Assembly (NCBI GenBank): GCA_009746045.1
Contig: RPFO01000854.1
Span: 1-25,000 of the forward strand
Length of the DNA: 25,000 nt
Reading direction: 5' to 3'
DNA from: Mesostigma viride
Lineage: Eukaryota; Streptophyta; Mesostigmatophyceae; Mesostigmatales; Mesostigmataceae
The notes under the pieces were generated by a model, which was given only the letters and a program-made list of their open reading frames with translations, was not told where the DNA came from and searched no databases. Made by a program: the position numbers and the translations under genes. This document shows positions 16,432-25,000 of the stretch, in pieces (the stretch's first letter is position 1; every line of letters begins with the position of its first letter).

Positions 16432-19083
16432 TTATTGAAAATGAAATTTACCGGCCGAATGTACCGTTGGAGCGTGGAAGGGCATCCTTGGTCGATCGAA
16501 GATATCCGTCAATGCGGTCAACGGTGCGGTCGATGTCCCTGGCGGCGCCTCAACATCGACCACCTCAGTCGGGCGCATCAATCCGGCAAACGCCGGCCCT
16601 CCACCTGAGACTTTCGGCGGACCCTCCACGTTACGAGCCTCCAATACCCTCTTCTGCAGTGGGGTGCTCGCAACAAAATCCGTGTCAGCCGACGGCTCCG
16701 GATCGTCATCCTCATTCAGCAGTATCGTGTTCGGGCATTGCTCCATCCCCGTCGAGCGGGGGGGCAAAGTCATCACAACCGTCCTTCCTGACGACGGTAC
16801 GGGATCGTCACCCAGACCCAAAGAAACCGAGGCGAGGGCGGGGGTCCCCTCAACCGGGGGTCCCCATGAATCCTGACGAGGCCTCATTCCCATCTGTCGG
16901 ACACGACCGCCTCCCGTAAATCGGGAACGCCCGCCGGCGCTACCAGTAACAGGCCGCGAGCCTGCTTCCTGCTGGCGATCCCCATCCTCATCACAGATAC
17001 GCCCGCCGGCGTTACCAGTAACAGGCTGCGAGCCTCCTTCCTGCTGGCGATCCCCCTCCTCATCACAGATACGCCCGCCGGCGTTTCCAGTAACAGGCCG
17101 CGAGCCTCCTTCCTGCTGGCGATCCCCCTCCTCATCACAGATACGCCCGCCGGCGTTTCCAGTAACAGGCCGCGAGCCTCCCTCCCGCTGGCGATCCCCC
17201 TCCTCGTCACAGATACGCCCGCCGGCGTTTCCAACGACAGGCCTCGAGTCTCCTTCACCAGCACGCTGGCGCTTACCTCCCCCCTGTTGTCTTCATCCCC
17301 CCCCATTGTCTCATCACGCGAGCCTCCATCACCCCGACTGCGCTTTTTCCCTCCCCTTCCATCTCCTCCCCCGTCCCTCTCCCCCTCCCCCCTCCTCCCT
17401 CCTCCCCATCCCCTTTCTCCCCCTCCGCCTGCCCCCACCCATCCCGGGCGGGTGCCCCTCAGCAATATCCTCCTCCTCGTCCTCCTCCTCCCCCTCTTCC
17501 TCCTTCTCCTCCTCATCCTCCTCCTTCTCATCCTCATCCTCATCCGCCTCCCCCTCTTCCCCTTCTCCGAATCATCATCCTCATCAGACGAAGAATCGTC
17601 GTCGGAAAAGTAGGCGAGGCCTTCCCACCCATCTTCAACAAGCCAATATTTGATAAGGCGGACCAGGCGCTTCCACCGGCGGATATGGGCGGGCTCCCCG
17701 AACACCAGCAGAACTCTGCAGGGTCCCCTAAAAAGGGCGTTGGTCATCTTGTCAACCACATCCCACACGACCGGGCTCAAATGCGAGGAGGGTTTGGGAA
17801 TGTGCTCTCCTCCGGAATGCAGTCTGGTCCCACTTGCGCAGGTTCCTCCACTTCTCGTTGCTGTCAGCTGCCAGGTCCAGCACAGCAAACGCCTGGTCCT
17901 TCAGCGACCGAGGAATTTTGTCAGACCCCGTGCACAACTCGTCCACCACCTTCGTCACCACCAGATCCTTTCTTTTTTCGTTTTCCTTCCATGTCATTGT
18001 CCTGTATGCGATCCAGTCGGATCCCATCCTCACCCCCTTCCAATCGCTGTAGGCTTCCAACCTGTCCCGCCACCCCTTCTTGGCCTTGGTAGTCCCCTCC
18101 TCCTCCTCCTCCTCGACCTCCTCCTCCGCCGCCGCCTCCTGGCACACCCAGCAGATGTTTGGTCTTCACCCCAAATCGTCATACAAATGACGGGGGTGGG
18201 AAGCGAGCAGCCCTCTCGGGAACTTCCAGTCCTTCTGGTCGACCACTTTCCTTTTAGCCGGCGGAAGGTCCCTCAGCGTGAGAATGATCGCCCTCGTGGC
18301 CGTGACGACCACCCGCCAAAAGTCTCTGGTCAGGCGGCAGTCGGCGATGAACTTGTCGAGGTCCGTGGCGAAGGTGCCCTTCAGCTTCACGCCAAACACG
18401 TGCTCCCTCACCAATACGGGGTCGAAAGTCCCGTCTAGTTGTTGCGGAGCCATCAGCTCGGGGTTCTCCAGGAACTTGATGTGGGCGAATTGCTTTGCCG
18501 CCTCTATCAAATTCTTGGCGACTTCCATTATTTTTATCAGGTTGCTGGGAGGGGCCTCACAGGACATGATCGGCGCTTGGATCAGGCTGTCGAAGTACTG
18601 GAAACTCGCAAGTTCCCGATGCGCGGTGAAAATGGACAGTTCGTGCGCCTTGTCTTTAGGGCGCGTGTCAAGGAAGTCTTGCCGAGCCGCGATATCCTGT
18701 GCGATCGCCGGCTTGCCGTCGACAGCGGGCTTCAAAGGGTCCTCACACCAGAACAGCCAGCGCTGCATGAAGTTCTTCTGGTCCGGCCCCCACTTGTCCG
18801 TCTCTTCAGCCCCTCCTGCCTTGTCGCCTGCGCCGTCCCCTTCGGCCTTGGCTTGCTCTCCTTTCTGCCAAAAGGGCTTCACAATCGCCCAGATCTTGCC
18901 GTACAGAGGAGTTGGGAGAGACACGCCCTTCCCTCTCTTGACGGGTCCATATGCCTGGTAGGCCCGGTGCACATCCCCCAGCGCTGAGCCCCACGTTGCC
19001 TTGGCTTGGGCTGTGTCCTCGGCGTTCATGGCGTTCCCGAGCTGCCTGACAACTTCGATCATCTTGCCGACTTGTTCGGAAAC
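16432..19083 (-). CDS. Exon seven of the large gene: helical domain, acidic tract, 24-residue repeats, Pro-rich end
   Basis: Starts after GATGCAG at 19084-19090. About 300 residues are open (MIEVVRQLGNAMNAEDTAQA, WLFWCEDPLKPAVDGKPAIA, FWRVVVTATRAIILTLRDLP) until a TGA at 18166-18168. The same frame is open again for 139 codons downstream. It changes near 17820 and again near 17560. Then come an acidic Glu/Asp tract (17460-17620), Gly/Arg-rich sequence, five 24-residue repeats (16930-17285) and a final domain (PEPSADTDFVASTPLQKRVL) to the TAA at 16432. A conserved-looking piece before the acidic tract (VLLVFGEPAHIRRWKRLVRL) is unfamiliar. Confidence 0.45.
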
Positions 19084-22000
19084 CTGCATCGCCGTAGGGC
19101 AACAACGCGCAGAGACACATCGACAGTCCTCCCAAATAAGCACAACTCAACTGAGAACAAGAATACGACTGACAGAAACGCCGGCGGTCGCATCTTGACC
19201 AAAATATGGCATACTAAGGTGGAACATGAAAACCCCTTATAGAAACGCCGGCGGTCGCATCTTGACCGAACTAATGGCATACTGAAATTAACACAAGAAA
19301 ACCACTTATAGAAACGCCGGCGGTCGCAACTGGCTTACCTTCTGTTCACGGATCTGCCACCAGGTCGGCAGGATGGTCTCACCCTTGAGCATCTGCACGT
19401 CCACCCCCCGAATTTCGTCCAATCAGTTGCCCACTCCTCCAGCTTCTCCGCGGCCACGGTCTTCGTGACCTCCTGCTCCTTCCCTCCCCGCGCAACGACC
19501 CTGAGCTTTTCCGCCTTCATGAAACCATTCAGCATTGCCTGGTACCACACAGATCTTTGGTCCACCGTCATATTTGGGGCGACCAGTTCGAATTTCACCG
19601 ATTTGATGAGTGTGGTAAAGTGGTTCCCGTCCAGCACGAGAAAGCCGCAAATGGCTGGCGGCAACGGTGGCTTCTTCTCGATGGAGCCATCTCCCAGGCG
19701 GACTTGCACAAACTGTCCAAAAGCGCGGCCTTTCTCACGTCCACGGGCTTAAGATCGTCCAGCAATCGGCCGGTCCTGTCAGAACCGGTGGAAGCAGCTT
19801 CGGCCATTCCCTTGGCCGAGCTCGTTCGCAGGTAGATATCAATCTCTTTGTCAGTCATTGCGCGAGCGTAGCCAGCCTTCATTGTCCGTGCCCCCCCATC
19901 TCCCCGAAGAGTTGCGCGAGCTGACGCTGGGTGCCTTCCTTTTTCATCCAGTCATGAAAAGTGTTGGGGCACCGGTCAGCCAAAAACTGGAACGAGTACC
20001 GCCACACAGGAATCACCAGCTTGTCGTGGCCGTAGTCGGACTCCGAGTTTGCAAAAATGGTGGCGTTCTGCTCGGCTCTCGACAGATGCAAGTCTCGTGC
20101 GAGGAGCTTCTGAGGCCCAACAAACAGGTTCCTTGTCCACACCCGATTTCGATGCACCAAGGCTTTGGACATCTCATCGAGGTCCCGAGGCTGAACGGCA
20201 AGCTCCTGCCGCAACCGTTTGCCCTTCGCGATCTCATCGTTCACATCCAGGATGTCATCATCATCCTGCGACACCGGGGACTTCTCCCATTTCTCAAGCA
20301 GAGACACGGGAGCATCCGCAACCTCCACCTCCTTTCCTTTCCCCTTTCCCTTCAGCGCCTTCCCCTTGTAGGTCGCAAGTGCTTCGGAGAGTCCCTTCTG
20401 GTGTTCGTCGACGGCAGCAGTCCACGTACTATCTATTTTCATGTTCTCGCGGCGCGGGTGCTGGTCGAGGCTGATTGAGAACATGATGGCCGCGTGGGTC
20501 GCCCTCTCGGCCTGCACGTACTGCAGTGATGCGAAAAAATCAGGAAAGCATAACCAAAAGGAATAAAGTAAATGTCGATTGAGAAACGCCGGCCGTCGCA
20601 ACCTACATGAAACCTGAACCTCAACATCAAAGCCCCCCTCACAACAGAGGTACACTCCTCATTTCCCTCAATGATGCGAAAAAATCAGGAAAATAGTCAA
20701 AAGGAAGTAAGTGTCACACTTGAGAAACGCCGGCCGTCGCAACCTACATGAAACCTATCTCAAGAAGCCCCCTCACAACAGAGGTACACTTACTCATTCC
20801 CCTTAACAATGATAGGAAAAAATCAGGAAAGCATAACCAAAAGGAATAAAGTAAATGTCACACTTGAGAAACGCCGGCCGTCGCAACCTACATGAAACGT
20901 GGACCTCAAGAACAAAGCCCCCCTCACAACAGAGGTAGACTTACCTCATTCCCCTCAACCGCTGCTGCTTCAGCCGCTTTCTTCGACCCCTTCGCGATCT
21001 TCGGAGACTTGTCCCGGCGGGCATCGTGATCCTTCAACATCTTGATCAGAGTCTTGGCGTCCGCCATCGTCACCGTCTTCAGTTTACACTTCCTCTCCTT
21101 CGATTTGCCCTCGAACAGGTTCTCCTGCATCCACTTTATCAAGGCCTTGGCGCTCGGGATCTCCTCAGGCTGTGTGGCTCCATCGGGCGCGCACGCATTC
21201 TTCACGATCAACTCAGCGACTTGATGGAGAGTCATCATCTGGTTCCGTACCTCAGGTGGGGCTGTTTCCGTTCTCACCTCGGCCACAACCCGCTTTGCTA
21301 ACGTCCTCAGTTTATAAGCATCCGCTTGCTCCTTAAAGCGTGTCATTTTCGCAGTATCGCCGTCGCTTCCACCCGCCCTCTGACACAGGCTCACCGACAG
21401 CGATAGCCCCCTCTCCCTGGAGATTTGCCCCACCCTGACGACCGGCTTCCTGCAAGAACATTATCAACGGAAGATTTTTAATGTAAGAAAAGTGTAGAGA
21501 AACGCCGGCCGTCGTAACTCTGTCAATTGAGGACGAACCTAAACTTTCAATTTGTAAGTCAACGGTAACTTACCCTTCCCCCCTCTGCAGTGGAACCACC
21601 GTAAGATCCACTTCCCCTCCTCTCACCGCCCTCTTGCTGCTCGAACGGACTTCCCTGTAAAAAAGCAAACGCGATTGTCCATTCACAAGAAAAAAATTAC
21701 TACAAAAATAAACAAGGATATACGCACGCAAACCATTTCATTACAAGTAAACCGGAGAGGAATCTGACGCACTCATGTACCTGGGTGCTTCCCGCCATTG
21801 AGCGGGCTTCTCTTGCACCCACATCCTCTTGCCGGCCCTGCGAACATTTCAACGGAAAGTAAAAATCCGCTTAGTTGTCGGAAATGACATTTCTGGCGAA
21901 TATTGCAAAAAAATGCTTATGTATTTCACGACATCAATTAAATGGGCAGAGACTTACGAAGATCGGCCCGCCACCTTCCAAATTGCTCGGCGTCATTTCG

Positions 22001-23580
22001 AAAACTCTTCTTCCCCTGCATCGACCCCCTTCCCCCTTCCCCTTGGCCGCGGCGGGGGCATATCGCCCGTCGCGACCGGCTTGGAAGTCGCGGGGGGATC
22101 CCTTGCGGTTGAGGGCACTGCGGCCGACTCGTGCACACTCTCCCCCCTCTTTTGGGCTACTGCGGCAGGCGCGGCATGGGAGGGCGCGGCGGCTACTGTC
22201 TCTGGCGCATTCTGAGCCAACCGAGCAACCTTAGCTCCTGCTGGAGCAGGGTTTCGAAACGAGGCATGAATGTGCTTGGAGAGATAAGGCACCTTGGCGA
22301 CTTCAGGTTTGTCATTAAGGATGTCTTGGTACAGCGCGAATTGCTGTTCACGAGTGCCATTCGCGAGTCGCTGAAACCGCTCAATCTGAACCGCTTAACC
22401 GGATCGTCCACCATCTCACGACCACCGTGGTACTCATCCTTCCCAGTGACCGCGGCAAAGCTGACACCAGATTCCACCATTGGGGGCGGCGTGCCCTCCC
22501 TTGCACGCTTGTGAGGAGGCTGTTGTGAGGAGGCGCCTTGGGCCTGAACTGGTTGCCCTTCAGACCCTTCCCCCTAGGGGGAGAGTCGCCGACCACCTGC
22601 GATGTAGGGCCGCCCTTTTCCATCTGCAACAACAAAACAAAAAAATTGGAAAAATCATACGAGTCAGCAGGAAGATGCGCCCCACGTCGCAACTCAATAC
22701 AAAAAATGCATCATTATGTCAAGGTACAAACAACGTTATAATTCAGAAAGAACAGAGATTCATAACAAGAGAACGACGCACTAAAAGATGCGACCGCCGT
22801 CGCAACTTTCGTCAATTCACTCTCTATACAAACAACTCTATGTCCCTCATAAAGAATCATTTGGCAAGGAAATGCAAAAAAATTCGGTTACCAACTCCGT
22901 CGACCCATAAGTGGTTCGCGAATGGGAAATCGCTGCTGATTTTCGGTCGGGCCCTTCATGGTATTTTCGAAATCTCGAGGCAAGGTTGCGCGGAAGAGGG
23001 CCCTCCTTAATCATGCGTGCGATCGGACTGGCCATGGAAAGGGATAGCTGGTTCCTGGACTGCCTTGCACGGTCAACCATCTTGAAACTTCCCCTAAGAA
23101 GGAAATCAGACGTCAGACGGTTGAATATGCGAACGTCAAGATTTGACCAACCCATCATCCATTCAACCACCTTCTCCGCGGCATCATGGAAGACCTGGCT
23201 CTCATCCTCCATTCCTCCAGACCCAAACACACAATCGGCCGTGTTGTCGTCGTGCCTCCTAAGGCGAATGTTCACGTCCTCTTTGTCATCATCCATTTCC
23301 GACAGCCGAATTACAGCCCTTTTGGCTCCGTCCACTCCATCCTCAAGAAGGACGTCCATCTGCGCCCCTCCCACACAATTGTTGTCAACGTATTGTTGCA
23401 GATGACGGGAAATCATGTCCTTTCCGAAAGCTACGATGTGTTCCCCACACAGACCCATGTCGGTAATTGACAGCTTTTTACATTTCCTATCCCGGCACTT
23501 CTTTCGGGATCCTTCTCAAAAATCCGGAAAACAGCGTCCTGATATGGACGTCCCCTTATGTCGACCGTCAGACTGGACAT
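16432..23580 (-). CDS. Large multi-exon gene of unknown function (seven exons inferred)
   Basis: I joined minus-strand coding blocks by GT-AG splice sites. The exons are 22892-23580, 21958-22623, 21781-21837, 21574-21654, 20945-21449, 19339-20520 and 16432-19083. The introns are about 268, 120, 126, 124, 424 and 255 bp. Where tested, phases match (for example exon five to six: GAG|GTAAG to CTGCAG|TACGTG). The product would be about 1,900 residues: a Cys/His cluster, Ala/Pro-rich linkers, helical domains, a segment with VLDGNH, an acidic stretch, 24-residue repeats and a Pro-rich end. AATAAA overlaps the stop at 16432. There is an acceptor-like TTTCGCAG just before the ATG at 23580, so more exons may lie upstream. 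At least eight frame changes occur inside exons, many at G/C runs. Function unknown; expression is untested. Confidence 0.55.
16925..17290 (-). repeat. 72-bp tandem repeat (about five copies) encoding 24-residue units
   Basis: The unit contains CGCCCGCCGGCGTTTCCAGT and CTGCTGGCGATCCCC and recurs every 72 bp. In the minus-strand frame continuous with the downstream C-terminus it reads GDRQQEGGSRPVTGNAGG followed by RICDEE. A second frame is also open, so frame choice rests on continuity with 16432-16893. Confidence 0.85.
17300..17570. repeat. Polypyrimidine/polypurine tract
   Basis: About 270 bp are almost purely C/T on the plus strand (A/G on the coding strand), made of CCT, CTC and TCC runs. 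It encodes Glu/Asp- and Gly/Arg-rich sequence, depending on frame. Such tracts can form triplex DNA and are prone to sequencing and replication slippage. Confidence 0.8.
19175..19330 (-). repeat. Intron six: three copies of the 20-bp palindromic motif in 67-69 bp units
   Basis: GATGCGACCGCCGGCGTTTC (19175-19194, 19242-19261) and GTTGCGACCGCCGGCGTTTC (19311-19330) on the minus strand. The flanking sequence is also repeated (CTTATA, TGGCATACT). The copy at 19311 lies eight bases from the 5' splice site at 19338. Confidence 0.85.
19339..20520 (-). CDS. Exon six of the large gene, with VLDGNH segment
   Basis: Runs from CTGCAG|TACGTG to CAGAAG|GTAAGC with three frame changes: near 19890 (seven-G run), near 19730, and near 19410 (six-G run). 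It encodes a charged part with KGKALKGKGKGKEVEVAD, a helical part (LVIPVWRYSFQFLADRCP) and a segment with RTSSAKGMAEAASTG, LGDGSIEKKPPLPPAICGF, LVLDGNHFTTLIKSVKFEL and FMKAEKLRVVARGG. The VLDGNH-x-T pattern after a short linker is reminiscent of the DGNHR motif in ParB/sulfiredoxin-fold proteins, but the Arg after His is missing. That assignment is weak. Confidence 0.45.
20521..20944 (-). repeat. Intron five: three tandem units of about 143 bp, each with the 20-bp motif
   Basis: Motif copies GTTGCGACGGCCGGCGTTTC are at 20583, 20724 and 20868. Each unit also repeats CCTCTGTTGTGAGG, TTTCATGTAG and CCTGATTTTTT. The 5' splice-site region AATGAG|GTAAGT is copied too, but in the internal units it has become AATGAGTAAGT and AATGAGGAGTG. 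Only the outer donor and one CTGCAG acceptor seem usable. Confidence 0.85.
20945..21449 (-). CDS. Exon five of the large gene, intact frame, helical lysine-rich
   Basis: One frame is open from the acceptor CTTGCAG to the donor GAG|GTAAGT. It encodes about 168 residues with no break: QADAYKLRTLAKRVVAEVRT, LHQVAELIVKNACAPDGA, PSAKALIKWMQENLFEG and MADAKTLIKMLKDHDARRDK, then a Lys/Ala-rich end. Two tiny exons (21781-21837 and 21574-21654) precede it with good splice signals. Confidence 0.55.
21958..22623 (-). CDS. Exon two of the large gene
   Basis: Bounded by TTGTTGCAG|ATGGAAAAG and ATCTTC|GTAAGT. It includes TGKDEYHGGREMVDDPVKRF, then FALYQDILNDKPEVAKVPYL and an Ala/Pro-rich, disordered part (AAPSHAAPAAVAQKRGES). 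Three or four frame changes occur, two of them beside runs of five C or G. The block around the DDP-x-KRF motif looks like a conserved domain, which I do not recognise. Confidence 0.45.
22892..23580 (-). CDS. Exon one of the large gene: Cys/His cluster and helical domain
   Basis: This exon starts at the ATG at 23580 (MSSLTVDIRGRPYQDAVF) and has one frame change near 23505. The main frame from 23458 is open for about 190 codons before the inferred donor (GAGTTG|GTAACC). A cluster KKCRDRKCKKLSITDMGLCG with a following EHI gives C-x4-C-x10-C-x2-H and could bind zinc. The rest is acidic and helical (QMDVLLEDGVDGAKRAVIRL, AAEKVVEWMMGWSNLDVRIF). The open frame continues past the donor to a stop at 22847, so an unspliced single-exon protein of 203 residues is the alternative. 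Confidence 0.5.
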
Positions 23581-24004
23581 CTGCGAAACCAGAACATACC
23601 GGCCGCGAGTAGTTTATATTATTAAAAAAAATTGGCATTTATTAAGTCATCTTCATCTATTTACGCGAGCTAAAATTTGAAGAAAATGCAACAAAGAAAC
23701 GCCCTGGGGCGCAACTTTCAATCAACACTTCCTACCTAAAAACGAAGGGCAATCACATTGACTACGATTGTCACTACATACGAATGTCCAGACAATATAA
23801 TTTGTATGTAGAGGGAGGGGCATTCAACAGCAGAGAAACGCCGGCGGTCGCAACTCATCAGTAACCGGCCCCGGAAAATAAAAATCAAAAAACGATTTGA
23901 AATTATATTATAATTGTACTTGTTTATTAATAGGTTTAAATTTGGCACAAAGAAACGCCCCAAGGCGCAACTTGTCGGACAGCAATATGGCGATAAAACA
24001 TTAT
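23581..24004. other. AT-rich interval with three motif copies and an AATAAA
   Basis: A minus-strand AATAAA at 23923-23928 lies about 80 bp past the stop at 24005. The interval may be the 3' end of the upstream gene. Alternatively it may be a roughly 450-bp intron joining both genes, since an AAG|GTTTCAG near 24034 and the TTTCGCAG before 23580 could be splice sites. Confidence 0.4.
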
Positions 24005-25000
24005 CTATTCAATGTGCGATTGATGTGCTGAAACCTTCCAGACTTTGACACTGTCCGGTATGACCGGACTCGGACGAGGAGTCGAATCGGAAGCGAGCCA
24101 GTAATCCTCAACTATTTTTTTGATGTACAATGGAAGACTCCTTCCATTTTGTCGAACTGTGTCGGTCCTTTGCCTTTTGGGCGAACTCTCCTCAACCTCC
24201 ACCATTTCCTGCGCGAAGGAATAAAATGATACGTTTTAAATAAACATTAATTTATTAAAAAAATATTATATAAACAAGTTGTTATTCCTCGGAATAGTTT
24301 TTTTTTATCCATTCCACAAACGCGTTTGTCACAAAGACCTTCCATGCTTTCTCAAGAACTTGTCCCCCGATGTTTTCGAGTAATCAAACTCGTCATCCGA
24401 AGAAACCAACTCCGGCACATCCTCCGAGAGGGTCTCTACGTTGTCATCGGCTTTCCTTTTACGCTTGTGGTTTCCGAGGCATTTTTTTGGTTCTTCTTCT
24501 GACATTCGTTCTGCAACAAACGAGTCATTTCGAGGGGGGTGTGGTTTAACGGGTGTAGATTCATGGCGGGCGTAACACATACAATTCAATGTTGTCAAAA
24601 TCATTTGTATTGTTTGTTTCGAAACGTATTAAAATATATTACATGATACCGTGGAGCCTCTTTCCAAAAGATGCCCTCCTAACACCTGTGGCGATACTGA
24701 CTGCATCTTTCAGCTCGTCAACCCACCCTCCTGGCCTTAAGAAGTCGATCTCCCTGTAGGACCAAGCACCCGCATTCAAAACAAGGGCCTCTGCCGCACT
24801 CTCTGCTACACTACTTGGATCCCGGCCCCCCACACACATTCTTTTGTCGTGTATATGAATTCGATCCCGAGAGGCTTGATGGCGAAGAAAACCGACGCAT
24901 CATTCTCATACAAAACATCTGCCATTTCTGGCATGCTATCCGCGACACTATCTGTTGTCTCCACACAAACCGTCATGCCGGCCTTCCTCATCTCAAGGAC
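24005..25000 (-). CDS. Multi-exon gene of unknown function, 5' part beyond the window
   Basis: Three exons fit on the minus strand: 24650-25000 (open at the window edge), 24339-24510 and 24005-24208. The introns are 139 and 130 bp. The first junction keeps phase (CACG|GTATCA to GTTGCAG|AACGAATG, giving ...LHERMSEEEPKK). The second (AAG|GTCTTT to GCGCAG|GAAATGG) is less certain. The first exon has KAGMTVCVETTDSVADSMPE and CVGGRDPSSVAESAAEALVL with a frame change near a six-G run (24825). The second has the basic KRKRKADDN and an acidic stretch and a frame change at a five-G run (24367). The third has SPKRQRTDTVRQNG and ends in a TAG. If unspliced, the blocks would give short separate proteins. 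No family recognised; the basic patches could be nuclear localisation signals. Confidence 0.45.

Larger units (their letters stand above)
21499..23971 (-). repeat. Further dispersed copies of the 20-bp palindromic motif
   Basis: On the minus strand: GTTACGACGGCCGGCGTTTC (21499, intron four); GTTGCGACGTGGGGCGCATC (22674) and GTTGCGACGGCGGTCGCATC (22787), both intron one; GTTGCGCCCCAGGGCGTTTC (23696), GTTGCGACCGCCGGCGTTTC (23835) and GTTGCGCCTTGGGGCGTTTC (23952), between the two genes. All have the same orientation, and no copy lies inside a coding block. Confidence 0.85.

Noticed and set aside
17287-17653. Ser/Pro/Leu-rich plus-strand ORFs
   Set aside because: They are translations of the polypyrimidine tract; the minus strand carries the continuous coding context.
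18166-18168. Selenocysteine at the TGA
   Set aside because: No selenocysteine insertion element could be recognised, and a neighbouring G run gives a simpler explanation.
19175-19330. CRISPR-like spacing of a short repeat
   Set aside because: The intervals between copies are themselves repeated, spacing is uneven across the region, copies sit in introns, and no cas gene is present.
1-25000. tRNA or rRNA genes
   Set aside because: No cloverleaf arms, B-box motif in context or rRNA-like conserved blocks were noticed; this was a reading by eye and not a search.

Overview
The window looks like eukaryotic nuclear DNA, or DNA of a large eukaryotic virus, and not bacterial. Genes have TATA- and CCAAT-type promoters and AATAAA signals, some have GT-AG introns, and the domain set (OTU, MYND, RING, F-box-like) is eukaryotic or viral. 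No tRNA, rRNA, CRISPR array, integrase or complete transposase was seen. The source organism could not be identified. The best-supported picture is a mosaic. Roughly 1-13.3 kb resembles a giant-virus (nucleocytovirus) or endogenised-virus segment: compact single-exon genes in GC-rich DNA, short palindromes behind almost every stop codon, and many small zinc-binding or ubiquitin-related proteins. Roughly 15.6-25 kb carries intron-bearing minus-strand genes in more mixed-composition DNA.

Layout. 1-4008 (minus): one very long gene cut into several frames, with coiled coils, low-complexity repeats and an OTU-type cysteine protease domain at its C-terminal end, running off the left edge. 4123-5129 (minus): MYND-finger protein. 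5130-5808: divergent promoter with 121-bp repeats. 5809-6707 (plus): Cys-cluster zinc protein. 6838-7640: about 800 bp imperfect palindrome with an AT-rich centre. 7618-8480: tandem repeat arrays. 8572-9240 (minus) RING protein and 9687-10481 (plus) MYND protein share a bidirectional promoter rich in GGAATATTCC palindromes. 10865-11473 (minus): F-box-like protein with the same promoter motif. 11.7-12.5 kb: inverted repeats and a 186-bp duplication. 12560-13268 (plus): unknown protein with an acidic tail. 13622-15119 (plus): LINE-1 ORF1p-like protein with no reverse transcriptase nearby. 15616-16338 (minus): unknown intact ORF. 16432-23580 (minus): a large gene of at least seven exons. 24005-25000 (minus): a second multi-exon gene, cut by the right edge, which may be the upstream part of the same gene.

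How the parts fit. The left side holds an OTU protease, a RING protein, an F-box-like protein and two MYND proteins, which together look like a set acting on host ubiquitin signalling and protein-protein control. The right-hand gene is notable because its introns and flank carry twelve copies of a 20-bp interrupted palindrome, all in one orientation, with changes that keep the arms paired in several copies.

Many genes change reading frame, often at runs of 5-7 G or C. This pattern suggests homopolymer length errors in a long-read assembly more than biology, so most 'broken' genes may be intact in the organism. The intact ORFs (RING, second MYND, F-box-like, 15616-16338) are the most reliable.
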